This document shows positions 9,664 to 21,034 of a stretch of DNA of 64,000 nucleotides, piece after piece. The position numbers and the translations under genes were made by a program. The notes beneath the pieces were generated by a model that worked only from the letters and a program-made list of their open reading frames with translations, was not told where the DNA came from and searched no databases. Location: assembly GCA_036250225.1 (NCBI GenBank), contig JAPZLL010000003.1, positions 1,116,001 to 1,180,000 of the forward strand. Direction: 5' to 3'. The number at the start of each line of letters is the position of its first letter. Position 1 is the stretch's first letter. This DNA is from Cercophora sp. LCS_1. Lineage: Eukaryota; Ascomycota; Sordariomycetes; Sordariales; Lasiosphaeriaceae.

Positions 9664-12457
9664 ATGGACTTCTTAAAATCAGCTGTTGCCTCGGCAATCG
9701 CAAAGGGGCCTGCCTTCCCCTACACATTTGGCGACAAGGTCGATCTCGACCCCTCCATCTGGACCCTTTACAATGGCAACCGACGGGTCAGTTGCTCACC
9801 TCGCTGGCGTTACCATTCAGAGTAGTCGCCTGTATCGAAACAAGAATATCTACTCACATTTTTTCTACATAGGAGGACGGTTCCAACTGCAGCATCTTCT
9901 CCTTCGATATCTCGACCAATCGATCCGCCCTCCCCCTTGCGAGGAACGCTCTCAAGAAGCTGCGAACGATGCGACACCCAGGCGTAATAAAGGTGCTCGA
10001 TACGGTTGAGGTAGGGAATGGCTAGGGAATATCTCGGTGGATTGCTGCTGAACCGTTCTCCATAGTCAGATTCCTACATATATATTGCAACGGAGCGACT
10101 GGTACCGCTGCGGTGGCACGTTAAACGAAAGAGTATAAGTCCGGAGACTGCGAAATGGGGGCTCTACAGTGTAGCGGTATGTGTCTCCAGTTACACAGCC
10201 CTGTGTTCGGAAAAGATAGAGGCTAACGCGACGGTAAAGAAAACTGTAAAGTTCATCAACGACGAAGCTTCCTCCATCCACGGTAACCTCAAGGTTGCTT
10301 CGGTCTATACCTCAGAGAGTGGCGAGTGGAAGCTTGGAGGCTTCGAAGTGCTCAGCAATGTGAAGGACGATGATGCCGTGATATACGTATGGCCCCCAGA
10401 ACACCATGCCACTACCATTTGATACCCTAACTCTCATAACCAGACCTACGGCAGCCTTGTCCCAGACTCGGCCAGGTACACGCCCCCAGAACTGGCAAAG
10501 AGTGGCTGGGATGCCGTCAAGCGGAACCCCCATACTGCTGTGGATTCCTTTGACTTTGGGGCATTGATCTTCGAAGTCTTCAACGGCGTCTTCAATGGCT
10601 CCGACCAGGCAGGGCAGACCAAAAACATACCTCCTAGCATGCACTCCAGCTACAAGCGTCTAACGAACGCGAACCCCAAAGCGAGGCTCAGTGTTGGCCA
10701 CTTTCTCGAACAGGGACAGCGCAACGGGTCCTTTTTTGACAGCCCACTAATCAAGTTGACCGATGGGGTTGAAAACTTGGGAGTCAAGACGGAAACTGAA
10801 AGAGAGGCCTTTCTGGAGTAAGTCTTTGATTTTCGTTTGTGAAACGCTGGCGTTAGTCTTTGTTCACTGACACAAGCTGGGCAGTGATCTCGACCAACTG
10901 ACAGATGACTTTCCTGAAGATTTTTTCAAAATGAAAGTCCTGCCCGAGTTGCTGAAATCAGTAGAATTTGGTGGTGGTGGACCGAAGGCTTTCGCCGTGG
11001 TCATGAAAATCGCCGCCAAGTTGTCACACGACGACTTTGACGCGAAGGTCACACCAGTGGTGATTCGGCTGTTTGGAAACCCCGACAGAGCCATTCGGGT
11101 GTGTTTGTTGGATAACCTATCACTCATGATTGATAGGTTACCGCAAAAGGTGGTCAACGACAAGATTTTTCCTCAGCTTGTAAGCATGCCAGAACTGACC
11201 CACAGAGTGGATCGGGCTGGTACTAACACGAGTACCTAGGTGACCGGCTTTACGGATGTCGCCCCTGTTGTCAGGGAACAAACATTGAAATCCGTTCTCG
11301 TCATTATCACCAAACTCTCCGACCGGACTATAAACGGAGAGCTCCTCAAATACATTGCAAAGACGGCAAATGACGAGCAGCCCGGCATCCGTACCAACAC
11401 GACCATTGTTCTTGGCAAAATTGCCAAGAATCTGGGGTCATCGACCCGAGCCAAGGTTCTCATCGCAGCCTTTTCTCGCTCCTTACGTGACCCTTTCGTC
11501 CATGCACGAAATGCAGCACTTATGGCCCTAGCGGCAACGGGAGAGTACTTCACTGAAGAGGACTGTGCCAACCGCATCATCCCCTCTGTCTCGCCCCTTC
11601 TCGTCGACAAGGAGAAGCTCATCCGGGATCAGGCAAACAAGACGATCGAAGTCTACTTGCAAAAGATCCGCAAGGCTGCCGCCTCGATGCCCGATTCCGT
11701 CCTTCCTCCAGAAACCAACTCTGTCGGAGGTCCTCGCATGAGCACGCCGCAACCTGCCGAGTCCTCCTCGGCCGCCTCAGCTTGGGCCGGCTGGGCCATT
11801 TCATCCTTCACCAACAAACTCTCTGCCACGTCAGGGGACATCCAATCTTCGTCAAACGGGTCGACATCAGCTCCTGCGCCGTCCCCCAAACCCCGGCTGA
11901 ACCCGCCATCCTCGCAGACGACCTCAGCCCTCCACCGCCAAGCCTTAAAATCGCCAACACCCTCATCCGCACCACTCTCGCGCACGCCGTCTTCGAGCGG
12001 TGTTGGTGCCGAGTCTTTCTTTCCTGACCCCGAAGCTGGAGATGATGATGCCGATGCCTGGGGCGACATGAACGAAGGCGCAGGGGACAATGACTTTTTC
12101 GGCGAATCGGAAATATCACCCTCGTCCTCGACTACGTTGCCTAAACAAGGAGCTTCGGCAACAGCAGCGTCGAGTAGGACCGTAAGCGGCGGCGGAACCG
12201 CATCGGCGAAGCCTTTCGACGACGGCTCGGAACCTGATTTTGCCGGCTGGTTGGCTGCGCAGGCCCAGAAGAAGAGCACCATCGGAGGTGCAAAACCCTT
12301 GCCGAAGGGGTTGGCAAAACCAGCAACGTCGGGGGCGCCCAAAACCAGCACCGCAGCCAGGAAGGTGTTGCCTGTGTCGAAAGCTAAGGCGCCCACAAAG
12401 ATCGATACGAAGCCTAAGGAGACAGGAGACGACGATGGGTGGGGGGATGGCTGGTAA
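9664..12457 (+). CDS. SCY1-like (SCYL1/Cex1-type) pseudokinase
   Basis: SCY1-family protein, 801 residues, in seven exons: 9664-9786, 9873-10010, 10066-10176, 10240-10386, 10444-10817, 10885-11179 and 11240-12457. The family works in Golgi-ER (COPI) traffic and in tRNA export to the cytoplasm (yeast Cex1). Order: degenerate kinase domain (about 20-300), then HEAT repeats (about 310-560), then a disordered tail. It is a pseudokinase by sequence: IHGN (H138) replaces the HRD loop, GGF (157-159) replaces DFG, and no VAIK lysine is visible. The kinase C-lobe block YTPPEL and the HEAT text (DDFPEDFFKMKVLPELLKS) match the family well. The tail is acidic with spaced Trp and ends DDDGWGDGW, which could bind delta-COP. 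The gene faces LST8, with 721 bases between the two stops. Confidence 0.9.
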
Positions 12458-13178
12458 TTGTAGCTAGGATTGCAGTGTGGGCGGGCTGGTACCCCGATGA
12501 ATCAAGGTATATCATGTCAGTGTGACGATCTCGCGAGTGACGGCCGCTATGATACGGGGCATAATTTTGCATATTCCACCTCGTGTATGAGTTGGACAGT
12601 AGGCGTTGGTTTGGTTAGAGCGGGCGAGTTGCTGTTACTGCTTGGTTGGCATACTCCGGAGTGCGAGAAAGTTGCCTGTCACAAGCTGAAGTCATTGTAT
12701 CGTAACGGTTTATAAGACGAGGAGGGCGAGGAATTGCTCGTTCCACGACAATTTCCTTATTTCGCCAAACCACAAAAAGGCCGAAAGTTTCGGGCGAGAA
12801 GCAGCCGTATTCCCAACCGTATTCCCAATGCACAATCCCATGAACGCCATACCAAATCATTCATAGCCCTAACCCACTCGCTTGTCGTTGTAATACTTAG
12901 TGGCGAACCCGCATTCTTTCAGTAAAAATCAAGACCCAACCTGCCAGGAAGTGACGGTTCCCTTCCCTGCCGCGTCCGGAACCCGAGCTTATGTGGCTTT
13001 CCCAACTGCCTTAACTTTGCTCACCAGCAGGGGAACCGGTTTTCTTGGACGACGGGGTAGACCTACGACTGCTCGTAGACCTTGTGCAAACTTTGTCGCC
13101 CGCTGTCCGATGGGTCGTCGGGAGCGTGTGGCTATGGGATTTGGGAAGCTGGGGCCTGTGTCGATTCCGCGAGCCGTC
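12458..13178. other. convergent intergenic stretch
   Basis: The 3' flanks of the SCY1-like gene (+) and LST8 (-). No protein-like frame or repeat is seen. Confidence 0.5.
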
Positions 13179-14334
13179 CTATCGAGCCTCGGAATAATCA
13201 TTCAAGGCAACACAAACAGCTCCCCGGTGGTGGCCGTTGTACTGGCGAATAATCTGCTGACTGTGCAATTCCCATAGGCGCGCGTAATGATCGCTGCAGG
13301 CTGTAACCAGATACGCACTATCGGCACTGAAGGCACAGTCCCACACCCATCGTTGGTGGCCAGTAAGGGTTGCTTCAAGGGGCAGCGGCTTGTTGTCCTC
13401 GCCCGGCGCAGATGGCTCCATCTCCTTGACCTCCCAGATCTTGGCCGTATGGTCAGCGCTGCAGGTAGCTAGCTTTTTGACGTCTGGCGAAAGAAGAATG
13501 CGGGTGATGGCGGCTTGGTGGGCAGCGAATGTCGTAACAGGAAGCAGTTGTGTTCGTTCGTAAGCCTGCACGAGTTGCCAGATGAACACCATTCCCTACA
13601 ACACAAAGTTAGTTCGGGTTCCCACTAAAGATAGCTGGTCCATGGATCCATGGACGTACGTTGTTGTTTGCCGCGCATAGCAGAGTCCCATCGCTGGCAA
13701 CAGTGACACTGGACATGGACACATCCTCCTCTGGGATCAACTGGTGGGCGCAGGTGTTTTCTGCGAGATCCCACAACCTAATACTCCCAGCGCGATCGCA
13801 ACTGATGATCTCGCCTTGATTAGGATGGATGACAACGTCATTTACTGGTGAGCCATGGCTATAACTCCGCTGTACAGTGCCCGTCCGTGTTTCCCAGATC
13901 TTGACAGTGCCGTCCTCAGAGCTAGTGACCATCCATTTTCCCTCGCAATGGAACGCGACACCTGTGATGTTCCCAGTGTGGCCCTCGAAGACTAGGAGGG
14001 GCGCGGGATTGGTCGATCGGATATCGAATAGCTTGACCGTGTGGTGGCCAGCGGCGGCGAGAAACCGCTTGTCGGGGGATATACAAAGACGGTTGACCTG
14101 GGAGTCAGGGTGCTGGATGGTGCGAGAGCAGATTCCGGATAGCGCCTCCCAGAACCTAGGTCCACGTTAGTTGCCATCGTATACCGCGCTCGCCTCCTGA
14201 TGCGAGGCATGATGGGGCTAGTGTACCTGATGGTGTGGTCGTAACCAGCTGCGCGCCTGTTATCAGCATCCTAATTCGACTGCGATTTCTGGCCGGCGCG
14301 TGGGGTAAATACCTGTGCACAATATAACAGACAT
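13179..14334 (-). CDS. lst8: LST8, WD40 subunit of TOR complexes
   Basis: Beta-propeller subunit of TORC1 and TORC2, 318 residues (usual length is about 303-330). Exons on the minus strand: 14334-14313, 14248-14227, 14155-13660 and 13595-13179. The first two are 22 bases each; the phases close exactly and give MSVILCTAGYDHTIRFWEA, the typical LST8 start. Repeats end in WD-type pairs (FDIRSTN, IWETRTG, LWDLAEN, IWEVKEM, LWELHSQ), and the end GHHRGAVCVALNDYSEAR is nearly diagnostic. LST8 supports the TOR kinase domain in nutrient signalling at the vacuole and plasma membrane. The short stop-proximal end is normal for the family. No sign of damage. Confidence 0.95.
13638..13655. repeat. 18-base perfect palindrome in LST8 intron 3
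   Basis: GTCCATGGATCCATGGAC reads the same on both strands. It sits next to the 5' splice site inside the 64-base third intron of LST8 (13659-13596). Function unknown; it could form a small hairpin in the pre-mRNA. Confidence 0.7.
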
Positions 14335-14849
14335 AGTTGGATCCTACAAGCCCATCATGAGTTACTCGAAAACGTTTGCGGTTGGGGGTTGGTCTAGGAC
14401 GAGAGTGGACTCGGATGTGATTCCGAATTGATGGAGTTTGCGGCTGGCGCAGACCAAGCACCCCAAGGCAAACGTGACCCCACTGCGGGGAAAGCCAAGC
14501 TCGACCTCGTTCCCGTCGGTACCCCTGAATCAGCTCCCTGGACAAAAGAATCGCCTCTCACCAGGAGCAAACGGCTGGAAGTGAAATCAAAATAGGCGTC
14601 CTCAAGCTCTCGAATCCCTTTCGTTTATGATCATCGATTTCAATACTTTCTGCCACATTCTCCCAGTCATGGTATTGCAAAGGCAGCTTCTCTTGGGAAA
14701 GCGCGAGTGATGGAGCGAACCCCCTCAGCATTGCCTATCACCCCCGTGTCACCATCTGGTCCGTCTGTCAATCGACATGTGCATGGTTCCTTCCGATGCA
14801 TACTGGAAGTGATAAAAAGTTGTCCGCTAAATCATTCCCATCTGTCATT

Positions 14850-15560
14850 CAAATCACAAACCTATCTAACCCGAAGATGTTCCAAAGGCTCGAAACACAG
14901 CCATCAGAACGATCAAAGGTGAGTCCAACCCTTTCCGGCATCGCACTGGCATCATCGCACCTCATGAAACCGATGGTGAAGCCTTGCTCTTTCTGCACCT
15001 TGTATTTTCGGAGATATGTAATCAAGTGTATAATCAAGTGTATTATTCCTCCCGAGGCACGACTAGGCAAGTTGTCTAGCCTTTACTATTTCTTTTCTTG
15101 GTCGATATCGACAGGCACCGCTGGATTATCCCAGGTACCTACTTGGAATGTCTTATGTTCGTGCTCCTCAGTGAAGAAGGAATTCACACTAATGAGCGCC
15201 AGGTCAGCAAGTGCCGACCCCTGAGAAGCTTACACCAGATTCCGTACCCGTATCGTACAACACATCCTTCTGGAAGCCGAATTCGGCGTCCTGGAGTAGT
15301 TGATCAACTTGGAGGATCTATGTCATTCGCACGCACCGAGCACTGGTAGGATTGGCCATCCTCATCAGCGATTTCAGCCACAAGCGGAGCATAAATGCAA
15401 TTTGATGGCTGACAGCGGTACTCTCTCGACAACTGCGGCTCTCTGGGAGACCGTCGATATACATGCAAGTATTCCACGGAAAGCAAAACAATGCAAAAAA
15501 CAACGCAACCCCCCACTGGTCAGCTTCCGTTGGGCTACTCGCGTCCACCCGCTGGAACGA
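14850..15560 (-). pseudogene. possible decayed or heavily split gene
   Basis: Three minus-strand segments in different frames read like protein: APLVAEIADEDGQSYQCSV (about 15325-15400), LLQDAEFGFQKDVLYDTGTE (about 15240-15300), and LRKYKVQKEQGFTIGFMRC (about 14950-15010). A GTAAGC donor near 15228 and a CTGAC..CATTAG acceptor near 15190 resemble an intron, but the frames on its two sides do not join. A one-base shift is also needed between the first two segments. This fits an old gene copy with frameshifts or a gene whose exons I could not resolve. The family is not recognised. Confidence 0.25.
15019..15042 (+). repeat. 12-base tandem duplication
   Basis: TAATCAAGTGTA occurs twice with no gap. 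It is a short local duplication inside the gene-poor block. Confidence 0.75.
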
Positions 15561-18500
15561 TCTTATGTCCTAAGACGGCCTGAGCCCGGTTTTCCTCCAG
15601 ATGATCCCCGCGAACCACCAGAGAGCCCGCCGCCGCTGCGAGGTTGACTATAGTCAGTCGCTCCCCTAGCGGACCCAACGCGATCACACTCAATGTAATT
15701 CACGCCCGTGTTGCCGCAATACTCGCAAGGCCTATCACGGGATCAGCAGCGACTAAGAAGAATCTCATGGCCACCCACCTCCTCTGGCTACCAGCGCAAG
15801 CTAGGCAGACGACCGGCCGGGACATCACCCCATTCATAGGGAAGCATCCACATGCCTCAGGGCAAGCACTTTCTATTGTGTCAGCGAGACCGGTCTAGCT
15901 CAGCATGGGGTGGGTTGCAATTCTGTGGCATCGATGATCCCGAAAACATTTCTATCTCGGTTCATCCGACGCCAAACACTAATGACCGATAGGAGATCAG
16001 CAGCGGAGGTGGACTTACTAGGAGTCCTGTGAGCTCATGATGGAGGATGACGACAACAATTGGGGACTCGACTCAAACCGAGATGTTTGGTGGCGGAGAA
16101 CTAGTGTGGGTATTGCTGTGAGTGGTGCCTACTAGGCTTGTCACTGCTGCTCCTCAGGAAATATGACGAGGACATCGCGGCCTCTTATAGTTCGCTCGCC
16201 AGCGAAACTTCGGAATCAGCCCTCGATCTCACACCCACAACTAACCGCTCACCGCTATGTATTGCCCCGAGGTACTCATGTACAGCATCAACAGGCCAAT
16301 GATAGAGCTGGGTCTCGAATCGGTGCTAGGAGGGTCTGCTGATCACAATGCTCGGGCTTGGGGTCACGATGCGGTTTCCATCTCTTCGCATGGAAAGTAA
16401 ACATGCTGAGAGCTTCCGCAGAATCGTGGGGGACGTATCCGCCGGAGCCGACCTGTGAGACCTGTCGACAGCCGTGATGCCGTCGTAAGACGGATTGGGC
16501 ATCAGGGATTGACCTGGTTCTAAGGACCTCTGAGACATGGCCGGCAAGGCATCCTCCGAGGCCTTTGGTTGCCTCGTCCACTCCCAGGCTCGTGAGAAGG
16601 CCGGCCGGTAAGCGTGCTTCTGGAAGTCGTCTGCGAGGACCAAGGCGGAGGACGTCTCACCCAGCGCCGAGGTCGTGCAGCTACCCGTGGCCTGAGGCCT
16701 GAGGGCATATACCCCAGCGTGATAGGATGGACGGACTCCCAGCGTGGGTTCGATGGTGTTCTAGTCTTCCCGCATGAGCTATGGGCAGGTTTCTTGCATC
16801 CTGAACGGCTACCTGCATCCCTACAGCCCAATTGAAGGCCGGCACTTCCCACACCGTTGATAGAGATGGCTCCGTCTCTGCAGCGACTTGCTGGCGTCTC
16901 GCGGGCTGCCCCTCTTTCTGATAGACGGTGACACGATACAGTGTTTGTCGGCGCCTTCGAACTGTTTACCTCTGAGCTCAGCAATCTCGGCCATGTCCCA
17001 AAACAGAAGTCTGCGATCACGTCCCAAGGCTTCGGGCAGTTGTCTCGGCTAATGCACGTACCTGGTACAATGGGCATTGTTCGAAGCCGCGATGCGACTG
17101 TCGGTGACTTCAGGTGGACGGGCGAGCCGATACCTCGCCGTGGGCTCTCTTCCAACGCCGCTGCTTGTCCCGCCATGTTATTTGATTTGCCCACACGTGC
17201 GTGGGTGGCACGGCACACGACCAAGTCTTCCGAAGAAGGGGCCGCTTTGTTGGTCAGGAGACGGACGCGGTTTCCTGAACCATGACCGAGCTCTTATCCG
17301 TGGCTAGTTCTGAGACCCGGTTCATCTTCCGCGATTATTGTTTTCGGTGCAATGCCATGCTAGGTGCCCCTCGCTGAAGACTTGACCTTGCATGTGCTGT
17401 TTCTCCCGCAAGCACGTCGTTCGTGGGTGAGCCCCAAGAAGCCGTGGAACCCCACCACAAAACAGTACCTCCCTGTCGGGCTCGCGGTTGATCGCTCTGC
17501 TTTCCGCCCCCAGAAAGTGATAGATCAACTTTTCGGCCAGATGAGACTCGCCCAAGCGGACCCAAAACTAACTTCGACATGTAGGTACCGTCATGTGTGT
17601 GGTCATTCTCTGGAGAGAACCACGGCGATGACCCCTGTTGCTGCTCGGTTTCGTTGAGGCTCTTGCGATGCAGAAGAGGAAACCGACACCATATGCACGC
17701 CACAGAGCAGTTCTCCTGGCTTCTTCCGACGACGACCGATCGACAGGTCTGGGGTGCTCACATGTCCGTCGTGCGCGTCCAAGTCCTCACCGACTCGCCA
17801 TTTGTCCCATTCTCCTCGCCGTCTGATCCGCTAGTATCGACCACCGACCGAGACGTGATGTTTTGCCCAAGTGGCATGCGAGCGAATACGACGTCGCGCC
17901 GCCACGGATCTAGTCGATCTTGAGTAATCCCGTTGTCGGCAACCTAGAATAGATGGGAAAGGCAATGCAGAGTTAAGTCGCACAGTGTAGCATCCCAGAG
18001 AGCTCGGATAGCTGCTGATCATGGCTCCCATACCGGCCAAGGTCGAGTGAGGTGGGAGCGCGGGACGTAAGCGCGGATGGCGGAGGCCGGCGGAGAGGAA
18101 AGCAAGCATGAGCAACAGCTTCCGATGCCCGATTCCGACCATCTCTGCCGGCCAGGATACCTTAGCTTGAAGCTGTGGGGGTTCACCCAGCTCCCAGCTC
18201 CCAGCGTGGTCAGAACCGAAGACGGGGGCCATAGCCACGCTATCGAGGCTGATCATAAGACAACAAGGCAATTTCGGATACTTCCGACCCGGAGATAACA
18301 CCACACGCCGGACGGGATCTCGATACCCTCAGCCAGCCTGTTTGCCGAATCCGTCTCGGCTTCACGGCTCGCGGTATCACTAGTCTCATGCCTTGATCGC
18401 CTGGAGAGCCCTTTTCAACGGTGGCTGCGGCCGTTGGGCATCCGCGGCAACAACGGCAACCCCGGACGTCAGAACACGCCTTTCCCAGGAGTTGAGGTGA

Positions 18501-21034
18501 CACAGTTGGAGTCCCTCTCGTGCTCATGTCTGTCTAACAGCCCTCGCCGCCCCGGGTCACAGGAGATATCCTTGCAACCGGCCTTGTCAGTGACAAGAAT
18601 GACAACTTCTACAGCCGTGCGAAAGTTGCCTCTACACTCCCAGCCAACGGCCAGACGAAGGGCATTGCCTCAAGGCCAAGATCTTGCGCTATGTGTCTCT
18701 CCCCGCGATGTATGTCTCAGTTCAGAGCCGCTGGGCGGATCTCCAGGCTGCCACTGGCCCGAGGAAGCAAAGAGGTGCACCTGTAGCGTTATTGACACAG
18801 AGTGATGACGACCATTCGTTTCAAAAATTACGTTGACAAGGGAGTATTCAAGGCCGCTAGAAGACAACCAAGCCTCAGGCTACCATCTTGAGATTAAACC
18901 CAGGGATCATGCTGGTTCCCGTACAGTGTCTACTTTCTGCCCTCCCCGCTCGCCTCACTTTTTAGTGGCGTATCCCCTCACGGGATGTCCAGCACGCCGA
19001 CCAATTGAGGGATTCCATTTATGCAGGCCTTGTGGTTAGTCTCTGACTCCCTGTTCCAGCACCCAATTTCCTGATGTCTTGGATTCACTGTATTGGGGAG
19101 CGCCGATGGCCAGCAAGACCGGTGGGAGCACCTGAGCTGGAAAGGGTTATGGGGCCTGCACGAGGCTCTCCGAGCGGTGGGAGCTTGTGTTACACACCCG
19201 TCCTAAAAGGAGGTCGAAGCAGCGAGTATCTGAGGCCGAAATCCGTCGGGCGACCTCCTCCAGGGTAGCACGGGCAAGCTATCGAGAGGGGGATTCCCGG
19301 CTTGTTGTCACGAAGGAGGGGGAGATCATAGTCACGAGCATGGCCACGCACCTGGGATTCTCGCGGCTTCGGCACGTGTTTTCCCGTCCTTGCGGTTGAC
19401 GTCCTCGGTCCTTCTCGCTGCTCACATCGTCTCCTAGATCCGTTTACGTCGACTAAAACCACCCAATTAGACTGGTAATCAACAACCCCATGCTCCCTCA
19501 ACAGTGCCAAAGTCACGAACCAACGTATCTAGTACGCAGGGTTAGTCAAGGTGGAGCCCATCTCAAGAATATTGACGAGCATCAATCAGTCTCAGACAAA
19601 AAGAGGCGATATATAAAGTATCCTCCGGGCTTTTTGATCCAAAACAATTACATAACAAAGTCTATTCGCCTTCGTTTACCAGCCAACCCTTTTCCATCGA
19701 ACCGGGACCACAAGGGGCGGATCAGGTATTGAGCGGCGACACGCCGTTCACGTTTCCACTCAAGTCTCTCATTCATTCCGTGTGCTCAATCAGGCGAACA
19801 GGAAGTACTGTCACAGTATCTAGACACGTATCGTGGTACCTAGGCACAATACCTCAAACCCGGGTGACAAGATCCCGTGGCCGAGCACCTGAACCTGAGC
19901 CCAAGGCCTCAGATCCAATTTCTGCCAGGAGAACCAAAGAGTTTCGGGAGGGGATCGTGCATATCAAATCACCTCAGTTTATCTTGTTTTTAAATAATCC
20001 TGGCGGGATCAAATGCTCGAACAACCATAGGTAGTGGCCCGAGCATCCATCACGTTATGTACTCTCCTCGCCTAAAGATGTCTCGTCGGCATCACACACG
20101 CGCACACATAACCCGCGCTGGTCGGGATGTGTCCAAGCAGAAAGGAAAATAGAAACAGACACCAAGTACCCGATCATCCGTTGTAGTGGTGAAACCCGGA
20201 TTTCTAATCATAGACAAGGCAACATCACTTCGATCCGTCAGTTGGTATTGTCCGTATGGCCACCTCGGTTGGCCTGATCCTGTCTTTCTTCGGTGAGGTA
20301 TCTGATGCGAAGACTCCAAACCGTTCCTTTCGTCACGTCGAATATTGCACTGGCCCTCGCACCTGCCCATCCGATTAGCGAAGAGATGCAGGACAGGATT
20401 CGGCTCAGTCTGAATCCCTCCTGGGCCCTTCATAAGGCCGTGCTTTCATTCCTCCTATATAACGCACAGAGAGCGAGCGCTACAAGCCATGCCTGCGTCA
20501 TCCATGTTCCAACATAGCGAAGAGTGTCTGCTCGAAATGTTTGAGTGACAGGACCAAGAAATCCTGTTACTCATAGGTCAGGATGAATTGTATTAGGGAG
20601 AGGACTCGTGAGATAATCCTGGGGCAATGTCTCTGACAGCCCAAGAACGAGGAGCACCCGATGTGGTAAATAACGAAGTTGATTAAAAGCCTGCGGGTCC
20701 GAGATTGGTTTGTTCTTTACGCTTTCAATGCCCAGCTCTAGATAGCTTGGCCAAATCATCAGGTTAGAGAGGGACTTGAAGTAAAAGTAAGGCAAACGAA
20801 GAAGGAAAACCATGACTCATGATCATCATCCCCCAGCACCCTTGCCAGCGACCCATCCACACTTGACAAAAGCAAAATACCCATAGCAAGTTGCTGCCAG
20901 TTCACACAACGCCTTCCCAGCCTATCCTTCCCGCGTTTGCCCCGCCTCAGAATACAAATATCCTTGACATCAGAAGAGAAAGAGAGGCAGACCATCCCAC
21001 GCTGCTAGTCTGAGGTCCGAATGCCGCAGCATCC

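Larger units (their letters stand above)
14335..21034. other. 6.7 kb block without a recognisable intact gene
   Basis: The largest gene-free block in the window, between the LST8 start and the FHA-gene stop. The longest open frames (for example about 230 codons on minus at 16520-17224) overlap each other in several frames, have no recognised motif and no splice-consistent partner. I found no reverse transcriptase, DDE transposase, long terminal repeat or clear terminal inverted repeat. Base composition is not obviously AT-rich, so strong RIP is not evident by eye. Protein-like fragments at about 14850-15560 are listed separately. Confidence 0.55.

Noticed and set aside
11105..11145. 10-base inverted repeat TAACCTATCA / TGATAGGTTA
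   Set aside because: It lies within coding sequence of a conserved HEAT region of the SCY1-like protein, so codon constraint and chance explain it.
16520..17224. 234-codon minus-strand frame in the gene-poor block
   Set aside because: Several overlapping frames are open here because of high GC; composition is Arg/Pro/Ser noise and no motif or intron joins it to neighbours.
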